Assembly: GCA_025352265.1 (NCBI GenBank)
Contig: JANXTS010000063.1
Coordinates: forward strand, 1-40,191
Length of the DNA stretch: 40,191 bases
Source: Variovorax sp.
Lineage (GTDB): Bacteria > Pseudomonadota > Gammaproteobacteria > Burkholderiales > Burkholderiaceae_C
Direction of reading: 5' to 3'
Positions 17,174 to 26,500 of the stretch are shown here, one piece after another. A program made the position numbers and the translations under genes. How positions within the stretch are numbered: position 1 is the stretch's first letter; each line of letters starts with the position of its first letter. A model generated the notes under the pieces. That model did not search any database. It saw only the letters and a program-made list of their open reading frames with translations, and was not told where the DNA came from.

Positions 17174-17899
17174 ATGAACTCCGATCGAAACCTAGAGTCC
17201 TCGAACACCGCATTGACGCCGACTCCGCGCAGCGGCAAACATCTACTGTGGGCCGCCATAGCCGTACTGGCGGTCGCCGTCATTGCGATGGGCGGTGTCT
17301 TGTTGAAGCAAAGCTCTAGCGACGCTGCTCGGATCGCAATGCCGGCCTCCGCCGCCACTGCGAATTTCGCGAGCACGCCAGCAGCTCCTAACGACGGCAT
17401 CCCGCCCCCGCCCCTGCTGCCAGTGGCACCCGCGCCAACAGCGGCGCCTGGGGCAGGCGGGTCCGCGCAGTCAGCCTCGCCCGTACCGTTGGTGGTGGGC
17501 GCGGCGCCACGGCCCGTACCTTTGGTGCCTTCCGTCATCGCGCCGCCCCCGGCTCCGCTTTGCACCGTCTGTGGGCACGTCGAATCGGTCCGTACCGTGC
17601 AGCGCGAGCAGCCCACCAGCGGTGTCGGCGCGGTGGCGGGTGGTGTCGTCGGCGGTGTGGTCGGTAACCAGATTGGGCATGGCAACGGTCGTACCGCGGC
17701 CACGGTACTGGGCGCCGTGGGAGGCGGCTTTCTGGGCAACCACATCGAACGCCGGACGCACACTCTCACGCGGTACGACGTGACTGTGCGGATGGACGAC
17801 GGTTCAACGCGCACCGTCGAGACGCGCACCGCGCCGCCGGTCGGCAAGGACGTCACGTTGAATGGTCAGGTGCTGCGGCCTGCCAATCGACACCTCTGA
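17174..17899 (+). CDS. Glycine-zipper 2TM domain envelope protein
   Basis: The 241-residue protein has an N-terminal membrane anchor (about residues 20-40), a long Pro/Ala-rich linker, a Cys pair (CTVC) and a C-terminal glycine zipper: [20 protein letters not shown] then [15 protein letters not shown]. This is the 17-kDa surface antigen/glycine-zipper 2TM family. A short basic beta-rich end ([19 protein letters not shown]) is also typical. It likely sits in the envelope; no enzymatic role is expected. Confidence 0.82.
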   Translation: MNSDRNLESSNTALTPTPRSGKHLLWAAIAVLAVAVIAMGGVLLKQSSSDAARIAMPASAATANFASTPAAPNDGIPPPPLLPVAPAPTAAPGAGGSAQSASPVPLVVGAAPRPVPLVPSVIAPPPAPLCTVCGHVESVRTVQREQPTSGVGAVAGGVVGGVVGNQIGHGNGRTAATVLGAVGGGFLGNHIERRTHTLTRYDVTVRMDDGSTRTVETRTAPPVGKDVTLNGQVLRPANRHL

Positions 17900-17949
17900 C
17901 GCGTCTGATCTTGAAACGCTTAAGCCACTACCGCGGGTTTAATGCGGTC

Positions 17950-18126
17950 ATGCGTACCCTCTCACTCTTTAGCGCCACCGCCCTGGCAGAAATTGTCGGC
18001 TGCTATCTGCCCTGGCTTTGGTCGGTCGACGGCATCCGGCTGCCGCCCCGGGATTGGGCTGGTAGCGCGGTCGCGTTGGCGGGCATTGCGATCATCAGCT
18101 TTCAGCCGCGACAAGTTTCGCCATGA
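17950..18126 (+). pseudogene. ynfA: ynfA (UPF0060) remnant with in-frame internal deletion
   Basis: The 58-residue frame joins the start of a YnfA protein ([22 protein letters not shown]) directly to its end ([29 protein letters not shown]). YnfA is normally about 108 residues with four transmembrane helices; roughly 50 residues covering the middle helices are missing. In intact homologues the text around both break points contains a Trp-Leu-Trp sequence, so a deletion between short direct repeats would give this junction. The frame is still open and its stop overlaps the next start (ATGA), so it may still be translated, but transport function is unlikely. Confidence 0.75.
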
Positions 18127-19247
18127 GCCAAGACCCCAACGATGGTCATCATGATCATTCAAACGTGCAGCCTGCACAGGCCGCCCACGTTGCACATCCC
18201 GCATTGAAAGGCGGCTTGCTGGCTTTGCTTGCTGCCGTGTTGTTCGGCATCAGCACGCCGCTGGTGCAGCGTGCCGGCGCGCACGCTGGTGCCTTCACCA
18301 CCGCGGCGCTTTTGTATGGCGGCGCGGCGCTCATGGGCGCATGGTTGCGGCGGCCTGCTGCGCAGGAAGCCGCGCTGCGCCGCACTGACTTCAAGCGCCT
18401 CGCCTGGATGGCGCTGTTCGGCGCGGCCGTCGGCCCGGTCGCGCTCGCATGGGGGCTGCAGCAGACCAGCGGCACCAGTGCGTCGCTGATGCTTGCGCTC
18501 GAAGCGTTGTTTACTGCGCTGCTCGCCCGTGCCCTGTATCGCGAGACGATGGACCGCCGCGTCGCGACGGCGATGGGCTTGCTGTTGCTCGGCGGCATCG
18601 TGCTGGTGCTCGACCGCGGACTGCACGGCGGCACAGAGCTGCTGGGCCTGCTCGCCGTTCTGGCGGCGACGGTCGCGTGGGGCATCGACAACACGCTGTC
18701 GCGCGCGTTGGCCGAACGTGATCCAGGCCAGGTGGTGCTTGGCAAATCGCTGCTCGGCGCTGGTGCGACGGCGCTGATCGCGGTGGCGTCGGGCGAGTCG
18801 TTGCCGAGCGGTGTGGCCGCAGCCGCGCTGCTTGCCGTCGGCGCCTGTGGCTATGGCCTGAGCCTGCGGCTCTACCTGTTGGCGCAGCGGGCTTTTGGGG
18901 CGGCGCGCACTGGCTCGGTGTTCGCATTCGCGCCCTTCATCGGCGCCCTGCTCGCCATGGCGTTGGGCGATCGATCGCTGAGCTGGGGCATGGCCGCCGG
19001 CGGCGCGCTGATGCTCGCGGGTGTGGCGCTGCATCTGGCCGAATCGCATGCGCATGGGCACGACCATGCGTTGCTCGATCACGAGCATGCGCACACCCAC
19101 GACGACGGGCATCACGACAACGATCACCTGCTCGACCACACGCATGACCCGATACCGCAAGGCACGCACAGCCATCCGCATCGACACACGCCGTTGCGCC
19201 ACGCGCATCCGCACGTGCCCGACGTGCACCATGCACATCCGCACTGA
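18123..19247 (+). CDS. EamA/DMT-family transporter with a His-rich C-terminal tail
   Basis: The 374-residue protein has two EamA repeats with ten predicted transmembrane helices. The soluble C-terminus (about residues 305-374) contains about two dozen His with Asp and Pro in HxH patterns, and the N-terminus has GHHDHSN. Such tails bind Ni, Zn, Co or Cu. Metal transport or metal sensing by this exporter-type protein is an inference. Its ATG overlaps the ynfA remnant stop by four bases, and it converges on a SlyD-like gene that also has a His tail. Confidence 0.88.
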   Translation: MSQDPNDGHHDHSNVQPAQAAHVAHPALKGGLLALLAAVLFGISTPLVQRAGAHAGAFTTAALLYGGAALMGAWLRRPAAQEAALRRTDFKRLAWMALFGAAVGPVALAWGLQQTSGTSASLMLALEALFTALLARALYRETMDRRVATAMGLLLLGGIVLVLDRGLHGGTELLGLLAVLAATVAWGIDNTLSRALAERDPGQVVLGKSLLGAGATALIAVASGESLPSGVAAAALLAVGACGYGLSLRLYLLAQRAFGAARTGSVFAFAPFIGALLAMALGDRSLSWGMAAGGALMLAGVALHLAESHAHGHDHALLDHEHAHTHDDGHHDNDHLLDHTHDPIPQGTHSHPHRHTPLRHAHPHVPDVHHAHPH

Positions 19248-19300
19248 GACGAGGAAGTGACCAGAGCGGCAGGCAGTGCTTCTGCTTCACCTGTATGGGC

Positions 19301-19777
19301 TCAGTGGTGATGTCCATGTGCTCCATGCACGTGCCTGTGCTCGATCTCGACCGGCAATGCGGCGCGCACTTCCATCACCTTGAGATTGAAGCGCACCTCC
19401 ATGCCCGCCAGGGGATGGTTGCCGTCGAGCAGCACCTTGTCGCCCTTGATCTTGGTCACGGTGAATACGTGCTCGGTCCCGTCTTCGGTGCGGCCCGACA
19501 GCTTGCCGCCGACCTTCACACCGGGCGGAAATTCACTCTTTGGAATGGTCTGCGTCAACGTCTCGTCGCGCAGGCCGAAAGCGTCTTGCGGCCGTAGCTG
19601 CAGCGTGACCTGGTACCCGGGCTCTCTGCCGTCGAGCGCCTCCTCTATCTTGGGCAGTGTGTTGTCGTATCCGCCATGCAGATAGACCATGGGGTCTTTG
19701 CTTTCTTCAATGAGTTTGCCCTTGGCGTCGAAGACTTTGTAGAGGAGGGTGACGACAGTGTCTTTTTGGATTTGCAT
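19301..19777 (-). CDS. slyD: SlyD-like FKBP-type peptidyl-prolyl isomerase
   Basis: The 158-residue protein has the split FKBP domain with an inserted flap (IF) domain: VVTLLYKVFDAKGKLIEES at the start, GREPGYQVTLQLRPQDAFG in the middle and NHPLAGMEVRFNLKVMEVR near the end. The C-terminus has seven His in its last twelve residues (HRHVHGAHGHHH), as in nickel-binding SlyD. It acts as a proline isomerase and chaperone and may deliver Ni to hydrogenase or urease. The gene converges on the His-rich EamA gene. Confidence 0.9.
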   Translation of the reverse strand: MQIQKDTVVTLLYKVFDAKGKLIEESKDPMVYLHGGYDNTLPKIEEALDGREPGYQVTLQLRPQDAFGLRDETLTQTIPKSEFPPGVKVGGKLSGRTEDGTEHVFTVTKIKGDKVLLDGNHPLAGMEVRFNLKVMEVRAALPVEIEHRHVHGAHGHHH

Positions 19778-19813
19778 GACGCCATTTTCTCCATTACTGG
19801 AGCTTGCGTCTGC

Positions 19814-21655
19814 TCAAGCCGCTACCGCTAGCCCGACCGTCGAGCTGCTCGCTGCAATCAGCAGCTTGTTCCTCGCCCGCGTCGCAGCGACATAAAAAAG
19901 CCGCGCCTCATCCTGGCTGGCGACCGGATTGCCGACGACTTCCCCCACGCCCATCAATGCCACCACGCCAAACTCCAGCCCTTTGCTCGCGTGCATCGAC
20001 ATGATCTTGATCGTGTCCGCTTCCGGGTCGAAGGTGCCGAGTCCTTTGCGCACCTGATGCGGCAGCATGCGTTCTTCCAGCACCTTGGCGCATTCGTCCA
20101 TTCCCGAGTGATGGCGGCAGATGACGGCCATGTCGCCCCAGGCGTGGCCTTCGAGGTGTGCAGCGCTCAACAGCTCTGCGATCCTCAGGGCCTCCGCCTG
20201 AAGGTTGGGCATGCAGATGACGGTCGGCTCTTCGCCCACGCGGCCGCTGCTCACCGGGTGCAGCAACGGAATGCCGTCGTCTTCGTCGCCACTGCCGTTG
20301 TCCGACTTGTCTGCCACCAGCAGCGTGCCCGCAATGCGGCTCGCGGTCTCGAGAATCTGCCTGGTGTTGCGGTAGTTGACCTTGAGCACCGAAGTCCGTC
20401 CCTGCGCATGAATACCGACGCTCCTGAAGCTGAACTTGCGGGCGCGGTGCCTCTCGTAGATGCTTTGTGCGTCGTCGTACAGCAGCAGCAAACTGTTGGT
20501 GTCGGGGTCGACCATTTGCACCACCAGCTTCAACCACTCGTGCTTGAAGTCGTGCCCCTCGTCGATGAGCACTGCCAAGTATTGGCCCGACGGCACCTGC
20601 TTTTTGTCGACCGCGCGAATGAGCCGCTGCACGAAGGCTTCCATCAGCTTGGCGGTGCTCAGCTTTTCAGTTTCCGTCGACACCGGCAGTGCCTGCCCGT
20701 AGCTCACGAGTTGCTCCCTGCACCACTTGTGGAAATGGCGAACATGAACCTTTCCGGCGAGACCCTTGCTGGCGATGACTGACGCCAGCTGCACAGCGAG
20801 CGGCTCGTTGTAGCAAAGCACGAGCACCGGCTTGGTCGTGACTCGCTTGGCGAGCTGCACGGCGCGACGCGCGAGGATCATTGTTTTGCCCGAGCCCGCC
20901 ACACCATGAATCACACGGTGGCCGTCACCCAGGCAACGGGTCAGCCGCTCCTGCTGGATGTCGAGCACGGTCATCGTGTCAGGCAGGTCGATTGGAATGT
21001 CCAGGTTGACCCGCATGTCGGCAGCGGCGTTCACACGCACTTCCGGAAAAAGAATCCAGCGCACGCGATCGATGTTGGGGATCGGGAGCAGGCCGTGCAT
21101 CAGCACCGGAAACATGTTCCAAAGTCGGCTCTTGAGAGTTTGCGGGTCGACGTTTTCCGTCATTTCGTCGCTGCAGATGACGCGCTGCGAGTCGATCACG
21201 CAGTCGAGCTCAGCCGTGACGAACTGCCGCCGCGTGATGTGCGTCAGCACCAGACCGTAGCTCCAGGGAAAGGTCAGCATGCCTTGCCATTTGCCTTCCT
21301 TTTGCACCAGTTGCGGGTCTTGCGTGAGCGCCGCGACCATCTGGTGCGCGTACTGGCGCGACTGTTCCATTGGATTGACGACGCTGCGCGGCACGCCTTC
21401 GGGTGCGACTTCGAAAGTCAGTTTGCCGGCCTGGCGGATATCGTCGAGCTTCCAGTCTTTCACCTCCAGCACCAACAGGCCCCGGCGTGGATGCAGCACG
21501 ATGAAGTCAGGGTGCAGGCGCTTGGGCCCGACCGGAACGTCGTACCAAACCAGGTAGTTGTTGCCGAGCTTTTGCTCGAGCCTTTCAGCGAGGCGGCGCT
21601 CGCCCGTCGTCATGCGCGACACGCAGGTGTTCAAGGCAGGAATCAGGGTGGACAT
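19814..21655 (-). CDS. NERD domain / UvrD-like superfamily 1 helicase
   Basis: The 613-residue protein has an N-terminal NERD nuclease-related domain (about 15-130) with PDFIVLHPRRGLLVLEVKDW, giving the Asp and Glu-x-Lys of a restriction-type core. The helicase follows: Walker A GVAGSGKT (251-258), Walker B IDEGHDF, and the late motif HASKGLEF. NERD-UvrD proteins are predicted to act on DNA, in repair or defence. I chose the ATG at 21655 as the family-like start; one at 21694 is also in frame and neither has a strong ribosome-binding site. No partner genes are linked. Confidence 0.85.
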   Translation of the reverse strand: MSTLIPALNTCVSRMTTGERRLAERLEQKLGNNYLVWYDVPVGPKRLHPDFIVLHPRRGLLVLEVKDWKLDDIRQAGKLTFEVAPEGVPRSVVNPMEQSRQYAHQMVAALTQDPQLVQKEGKWQGMLTFPWSYGLVLTHITRRQFVTAELDCVIDSQRVICSDEMTENVDPQTLKSRLWNMFPVLMHGLLPIPNIDRVRWILFPEVRVNAAADMRVNLDIPIDLPDTMTVLDIQQERLTRCLGDGHRVIHGVAGSGKTMILARRAVQLAKRVTTKPVLVLCYNEPLAVQLASVIASKGLAGKVHVRHFHKWCREQLVSYGQALPVSTETEKLSTAKLMEAFVQRLIRAVDKKQVPSGQYLAVLIDEGHDFKHEWLKLVVQMVDPDTNSLLLLYDDAQSIYERHRARKFSFRSVGIHAQGRTSVLKVNYRNTRQILETASRIAGTLLVADKSDNGSGDEDDGIPLLHPVSSGRVGEEPTVICMPNLQAEALRIAELLSAAHLEGHAWGDMAVICRHHSGMDECAKVLEERMLPHQVRKGLGTFDPEADTIKIMSMHASKGLEFGVVALMGVGEVVGNPVASQDEARLFYVAATRARNKLLIAASSSTVGLAVAA

Positions 21656-21927
21656 GAGAGTAGGTCTGCTGGGGAAGCCGGAGAACGATGACATTTATCT
21701 ACAAAGCATCATGCCCAGCGCCGCTGCTCTTGAACATGCCTGCTGCCTTGTGGGCCAGGCTGCCGTGACTTACTTGACAATGCGTGCCAGCATGTGTTCA
21801 GCGGGTGAATGAGAAAGGCTTACAGCGTGTTGGCCAGTCGGCCATCTACGGCCGAAATCGGCATGCGATTCAGCCTCATATCGAAAGATTGCCTGCGCTT
21901 GGGCGCGGCATTATCGAGGGCAAGCTT

Positions 21928-22530
21928 ATGTACGCACTCCATCCATCCGACTACGCGCCCGATGCCTTCGAGGTGAGGGTTTCCGAATTGCTCGTTGCAA
22001 CCTCCGAAGGTGGCGATCCGCTGGTGAGCAGCGCCGTGTCGGAAGTGCTCAAGCTGCTGCGGGAGAAGCTGGACATGGACGTGGTGTTCGTCTCGGAGCT
22101 CGTCGATGGTCGCCGCGTGTTTCGCCGCATCGAGGCCGACGCGGACAAGCGAATGTTCGAAGAAGGTCAGTCGCATCCGCTGGAGTCGACTTTTTGCCAG
22201 CGCGTGGTCGACGGACGCATGCCCAACATGATCAAGAACTTTCCCAATTACGCCGGCGCAAAAGACTTGCCGAAGGTTCCGTTTCCGCTCGGCAGCTTTC
22301 TGAGCGTGCCAGTGGTGTTGAACGACGGTCGGGTCTATGGCACGCTGTGCTGCTTCAGCCATGCGGTCAACGACGAGCTGACGCAGCGCGATCTCAGGAA
22401 GCTCGAAATGTCCGCGCAGCTCACGGCTCGCCGCATCGACGAAGTGCGCGCCCGCGAGGCCGACACCGCAATGGCCAGCTGGGCGCTCGAGCCCACCGAC
22501 AGCGTGGAGTCGGCGCGCCGCGCGCATTGA
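21928..22530 (+). CDS. GAF domain protein
   Basis: The 200-residue product has a helical start followed by one GAF domain (VSSAVSEVLKLLREKLDMDVVFVSEL to GTLCCFSHA) with a conserved TFCQRVVDG stretch. This subtype is common as a sensory module in front of GGDEF, EAL or kinase output domains, but there is no output domain here. GAGGG lies about 8 bases before the ATG at 21928; an upstream frame start at 21784 reads through non-coding-looking sequence. Confidence 0.85.
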   Translation: MYALHPSDYAPDAFEVRVSELLVATSEGGDPLVSSAVSEVLKLLREKLDMDVVFVSELVDGRRVFRRIEADADKRMFEEGQSHPLESTFCQRVVDGRMPNMIKNFPNYAGAKDLPKVPFPLGSFLSVPVVLNDGRVYGTLCCFSHAVNDELTQRDLRKLEMSAQLTARRIDEVRAREADTAMASWALEPTDSVESARRAH

Positions 22531-22545
22531 ACCTCATCGCCTTGT

Positions 22546-22926
22546 ATGGAAAACCGAACCTTCGTCGGCTTCAGCAACGCGTCGCTTCACGACGACGGAT
22601 TGAAGTTCAACCTCACCATCGACACCCTCGAAGGGCCGGTACCGATCGAGGCGTCGGTTGCCGACATCGGCAAGATGATTCACCTGCTTTCGAAGGTTTC
22701 GTGGGCCGCGGGTCATATTCAGCGTTTGCCGCAGCACTTCGTCAGTGACGGCACCCTCAGCTTGCGACCGGTCGACGCTACAGCGCTGGCCGTGGCGGCG
22801 GGCGAGCCGGGCAAGACACTCGTGATGATGCTCGTCGGCGCAACGACGCTCGCCTATGCGCTGGACACGCCGAAGCTCAAAGGCTTCTCGCAGCAACTTC
22901 AGACAACCGTAGCGGGGCTGGTGTAG
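22546..22926 (+). CDS. Conserved-looking hypothetical protein
   Basis: This 126-residue protein has no motif I recognise. It has a beta-rich start ([22 protein letters not shown]), a helix region and a hydrophobic [18 protein letters not shown] segment that could be a core helix or weak membrane segment. It begins 15 bases after the GAF gene and ends 20 bases before mpg, so the three may be one transcript. Confidence 0.6.
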   Translation: MENRTFVGFSNASLHDDGLKFNLTIDTLEGPVPIEASVADIGKMIHLLSKVSWAAGHIQRLPQHFVSDGTLSLRPVDATALAVAAGEPGKTLVMMLVGATTLAYALDTPKLKGFSQQLQTTVAGLV

Positions 22927-22945
22927 CCCGATTCGTGCCTTCACC

Positions 22946-23533
22946 ATGCCGTCCGGATCCCCGCCCGTCATCGATTTCAACGCGCCCGCTGACGAGGTCG
23001 CGCGGCATCTTGTCGGCGTCACGCTGCTGGTCGACGGTGTCGGCGGGCGCATCGTCGAAACCGAGGCCTACGATTGGGACGACCCGGCCTCGCACAGCTT
23101 CCGCGGACCGACCGCGCGCAATGCCTCGATGTTCGGTTCGCCGGGTCGAGCGTACGTGTATCGGTCGTACGGCATTCACTGGTGCCTCAACTTCGTTTGT
23201 CGCGAAAAAGGACATGGCGCCGCGGTGCTGATTCGCGCGATCGAGCCGATCATGGGGCTCGAGCGAATGCGCGAGCGGCGCGGGCTCGATGAAGTGCGGC
23301 TGCTGTGCGCCGGGCCGGGCCGCATTGCGCAGGCCTTGGGCATCGACGTGAGCTTCAACGGCAAGTCGCTCGACGCACCACCTTTTTTGCTGATCGCGCC
23401 GGCCGACGGTGAGCCCGAGGTGGTGGTCGACGCCGGCCCGCGTATCGGCATCTCGAAGGCGGTCAACATGCCATGGCGTTTCGGGGAAAAAGGCTCGCGC
23501 TTTTTGAGCAAGCCGTTCCGTCGAAAGCCCTGA
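22946..23533 (+). CDS. mpg: 3-methyladenine DNA glycosylase (AAG/Mpg family)
   Basis: The 195-residue product matches the AAG family: LVGVTLLVD and [10 protein letters not shown] at the start, the [27 protein letters not shown] core with the flipped-base pocket, and the [12 protein letters not shown] region. It removes alkylated purines in base-excision repair. The conserved Glu in ETEAY is the catalytic base. It converges on the MFS gene with a two-base gap. Confidence 0.93.
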   Translation: MPSGSPPVIDFNAPADEVARHLVGVTLLVDGVGGRIVETEAYDWDDPASHSFRGPTARNASMFGSPGRAYVYRSYGIHWCLNFVCREKGHGAAVLIRAIEPIMGLERMRERRGLDEVRLLCAGPGRIAQALGIDVSFNGKSLDAPPFLLIAPADGEPEVVVDAGPRIGISKAVNMPWRFGEKGSRFLSKPFRRKP

Positions 23534-23535
23534 GA

Positions 23536-24801
23536 TCAGCGAGTCGCGGCTTCGCTGCCCAATGCCCTGGGCTGCGGCAACCACTTGAAGGCGGCGGCAC
23601 CCATCAACAGCAGCATCGCGATCGTCAGCAACACGGCCAGAAACGGGTCGCTGCCGTGCGCCGTCGCCGCGGATGCGACGAAGCCGGTCAGCCATTGCAT
23701 CACCGCCACGCCAAGGAACATCGCCATCGTGAAGACCGCCATCGCGCGGCCCGTCATGCTGGCCGGGTAGGCGGCCTTCACGTCCGGGTACTCCAGCACG
23801 ATGTAGCCGGACACCACGCCGACCAGGACCGATGCACACACGTCGAACGCGACGCCGAGATTGAAGGCCATGGCCGCGAAGATCGCAGCGGTCAACAAGG
23901 TGAAGCCGATGATCCAGCGCCGCCGCTTTGCCGGGCCCGGGTCGATGCGGCCGAACAGCGGCGCGCCGAACATGCCGACCACCGACAGTGCCAAGGCGAC
24001 GTGGCCGCTCTGCACCAGCGACAGCCCGTGGCGCTCGATCAGCAGCGGCCCGAGCCATAGCCCACGCAACGACAGAAAGGAGGCGTATGTGACGCTCGCC
24101 AGCGCCACGATGCCGATCGTGTGCGGCAGCCTGAACAATTCACCATAGCTCATCAAAGCGCCCAGCACCGACAGCCGCGGCAGCGGCGGCACGCCATCGG
24201 GCGATAGGGGCGCCTTCGGTTCATGCACGAGAAAGAAAATGGCGAGCCAAGCCAGTGCCGACATCGCACCCAGTGCCAGAAAGCCGGCGCGCCATGACTG
24301 CTGCTGGATGAGCCAGGCCAACGGCGTCCCGGTGAGCAGCAGGCCGGCCGAACCGATGCCGAGCGCCGTGCCCGACACCGACGCGAAGCGCTCGCCCGCA
24401 AACTGGCGCGCAATGAACACGGTGCACACCAGAAAGGCCGGCGCGCAGCCGATGCCGATGAGCACCTGGCCCAGCACCAGTGGCAAAAAGCTGTGCGACA
24501 TCGCCGCGACGAGCGCGCCGACCATGGTCAGCGGAAAGGCAGTGAGCACCGTGCGCCGCACGCCGTACAGGTCGATGCTGATGCCCATGAAGAGCTGCAG
24601 CGCGCCGAAGGCGAAATGAAACGAGCCGGCGAACAGGCCGAGCGCCTGCGCGGAAAGCCCGAACTCCTTTTGAAGCGGCGGCGCCATGATCGCCGCGATC
24701 GTGCGAAACGACTGGCTCAGACCAAAGGCTGTTGTCAGCGCCATCAGCATGATCCATGGCGAGGTTGTCTTGTTGTGTGAAAGCGCCGCAGAAGAGGTCA
24801 T
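23536..24801 (-). CDS. Major facilitator superfamily transporter
   Basis: The 421-residue protein has twelve hydrophobic segments, with an MFS loop between TM2 and TM3 (ISIDLYGVRRTVLTAFP) and a matching internal repeat. It may export or import a small organic compound; the substrate is not readable. The ATG at 24801 gives a typical N-terminus (TSSAALSHNKTTSPWIML); an upstream in-frame start to 24921 would add a non-family extension. Confidence 0.85.
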   Translation of the reverse strand: MTSSAALSHNKTTSPWIMLMALTTAFGLSQSFRTIAAIMAPPLQKEFGLSAQALGLFAGSFHFAFGALQLFMGISIDLYGVRRTVLTAFPLTMVGALVAAMSHSFLPLVLGQVLIGIGCAPAFLVCTVFIARQFAGERFASVSGTALGIGSAGLLLTGTPLAWLIQQQSWRAGFLALGAMSALAWLAIFFLVHEPKAPLSPDGVPPLPRLSVLGALMSYGELFRLPHTIGIVALASVTYASFLSLRGLWLGPLLIERHGLSLVQSGHVALALSVVGMFGAPLFGRIDPGPAKRRRWIIGFTLLTAAIFAAMAFNLGVAFDVCASVLVGVVSGYIVLEYPDVKAAYPASMTGRAMAVFTMAMFLGVAVMQWLTGFVASAATAHGSDPFLAVLLTIAMLLLMGAAAFKWLPQPRALGSEAATR

Positions 24802-25065
24802 GCGTAAGGTTTTAGACGAAAACACACGCCGCATTGGTCCGATTTGCGACCTGCACGCTGGTCGCCGTCGCGCTCGACCCGTAAGAGTGCCGCCGGCGCG
24901 TCGATGAACTGGGACCGACATCGCTTGCGCTTATCCTGCGTAACCACGCTCTGGTCGCGCTGGGCCGCAGCGTGCAAGTGGCGATCCCCAAATCCTGCGG
25001 CGCTTGAACAAGAGATTTTTCCCGTCGATCAGGTCGAAATCGACCGCGGCTACTGAACACACACC
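24802..25065. promoter_or_regulatory. Divergent intergenic region between the MFS and aminotransferase genes
   Basis: The 264-base gap holds the promoters of two divergent genes. No convincing gene is seen. A perfect palindrome GGTCGA-AA-TCGACC lies at 25032-25045, some 20 bases before the aminotransferase ATG, and could be an operator or part of the leader. The upstream half has nothing further that I recognise. Confidence 0.45.
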
Positions 25066-26451
25066 ATGAACGCATCCACACTCAACACCGCAGGGCATGC
25101 TGAAAATGCGGCGCACGACATCGCCTCGATGCTGCACCCCTTTACCAATCTGGCGACGCATCCGCAGGTCGGACCCTTCATGATCGCGCGCGGCGATGGC
25201 GTGTACGTGGAGGACGACCAGGGCCGCCGTTATCTCGAAGCCATGTCGGCGCTCTGGTGTGCGTCGCTCGGCTTCAGCAACGAGCGTCTGGCCAAAGCCG
25301 GAAGCGACGCGCTGCGCACCCTGCCGTACTACCACACGTTCAACGGACGCTCGAACGCGGCAGCCGTCGCGCTCGCCGAAAAGCTGCTGGCAATGGCACC
25401 CGTTCCGATGTCGAAAGTGTTCTTCGCCAACTCGGGTTCCGAGGCCAACGACACCGCAGTAAAGCTCGTTTGGTACTACCACAACGCCATCGGCAAGCCG
25501 GCCAAGAAGAAGATCATTGCGCGCAAGAACGCGTACCACGGTGTCACCGTCGCGGCCGCGAGCATGAGCGGTTTGATCTCGAACCATCGAGACTTCGACC
25601 TGCCGATCGACCGCATCCTGCATGTCGATTGCCCGCACCACTGGCGCTATGCCGAGGCCGGCGAAAGCGAGGAAGACTTTGCGACGCGGCTGGCCGACTC
25701 GCTCGAAAAACGCATCCTCGAAGAAGGCCCCGAAACGGTCGGCGCCTTCATTGCCGAACCGGTAATGGGCGCGGGCGGCGTCATCGTGCCGCCGGCCACC
25801 TACTTCGAGAAGATCCAGAAGGTGCTGGCAAAGTACGACGTGCTGTTGATTGCAGACGAAGTAATCTGCGGTTTCTGCCGTACTGGTGAGATGTTCGGCT
25901 CGACCACCTACGGCATGAAGCCGGACATCCTCACCTCAGCCAAGGCGCTGTCGTCGGGCTACGTGCCGATTTCGGCGGTGCTGGTCAACGAAAGGGTGCA
26001 TGCCGCAGTGGCGGCCAACAGCGGAAAGATCGGCACCTTCGGCCACGGGTTCACTTACTCGGGACATCCGGTCGCGTGCGCCATCGCACTCGAAACACTG
26101 CAGGTCTACGAAGACGAAAAGATCCTCGCGCATGTGCAGTCGCTGGTGCCGCAGTTTCAGCAGGGCTTGCAGCGCTTCGCAGCGCGGCCTTTCGTCGGCG
26201 AAGTGCGCGGCGTGGGCTTCATCGGTGCCATCGAACTGGTGCTCGATCCAGCAAAGCACACGGCGTTCGATCCTGCGAAGAAGGCGGGCGCCCGTTTGGC
26301 GCAGCTGGCTTTGGAGCAAGGGCTCATCGTGCGCGCGCTGGCCGATGCGGTGGCGTTCTGCCCACCGCTCATCATGACGCCGGCGCAGGTCGACGAGATG
26401 TTCGAGCGCTTCGATCGCGCCATGACGTGCTTCGAGGCCGAACAGGCCTGA
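25066..26451 (+). CDS. Class III PLP-dependent aminotransferase (omega-amino acid/diamine type)
   Basis: The 461-residue protein has the class III features: SGSEANDTAVK around 123-133, ADEVICGFCRTG (263-274) with the PLP-ring Asp, and the Schiff-base Lys in SAKALSSGYVP (Lys293). It resembles the beta-alanine or putrescine:pyruvate aminotransferases; exact substrate cannot be read. It precedes an amidase by 49 bases, and the two may degrade an amide-linked amine together. Confidence 0.92.
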   Translation: MNASTLNTAGHAENAAHDIASMLHPFTNLATHPQVGPFMIARGDGVYVEDDQGRRYLEAMSALWCASLGFSNERLAKAGSDALRTLPYYHTFNGRSNAAAVALAEKLLAMAPVPMSKVFFANSGSEANDTAVKLVWYYHNAIGKPAKKKIIARKNAYHGVTVAAASMSGLISNHRDFDLPIDRILHVDCPHHWRYAEAGESEEDFATRLADSLEKRILEEGPETVGAFIAEPVMGAGGVIVPPATYFEKIQKVLAKYDVLLIADEVICGFCRTGEMFGSTTYGMKPDILTSAKALSSGYVPISAVLVNERVHAAVAANSGKIGTFGHGFTYSGHPVACAIALETLQVYEDEKILAHVQSLVPQFQQGLQRFAARPFVGEVRGVGFIGAIELVLDPAKHTAFDPAKKAGARLAQLALEQGLIVRALADAVAFCPPLIMTPAQVDEMFERFDRAMTCFEAEQA

Positions 26452-26500
26452 AGGCGTTCTTAACCGAAGACGCTGTAAACCCCACCCCGTGCGCGAAACC

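Noticed and set aside
24844..25056. 70-codon + frame before the aminotransferase as a gene
   Set aside because: No ribosome-binding site, low-quality Arg/Trp-rich composition and a divergent promoter location.
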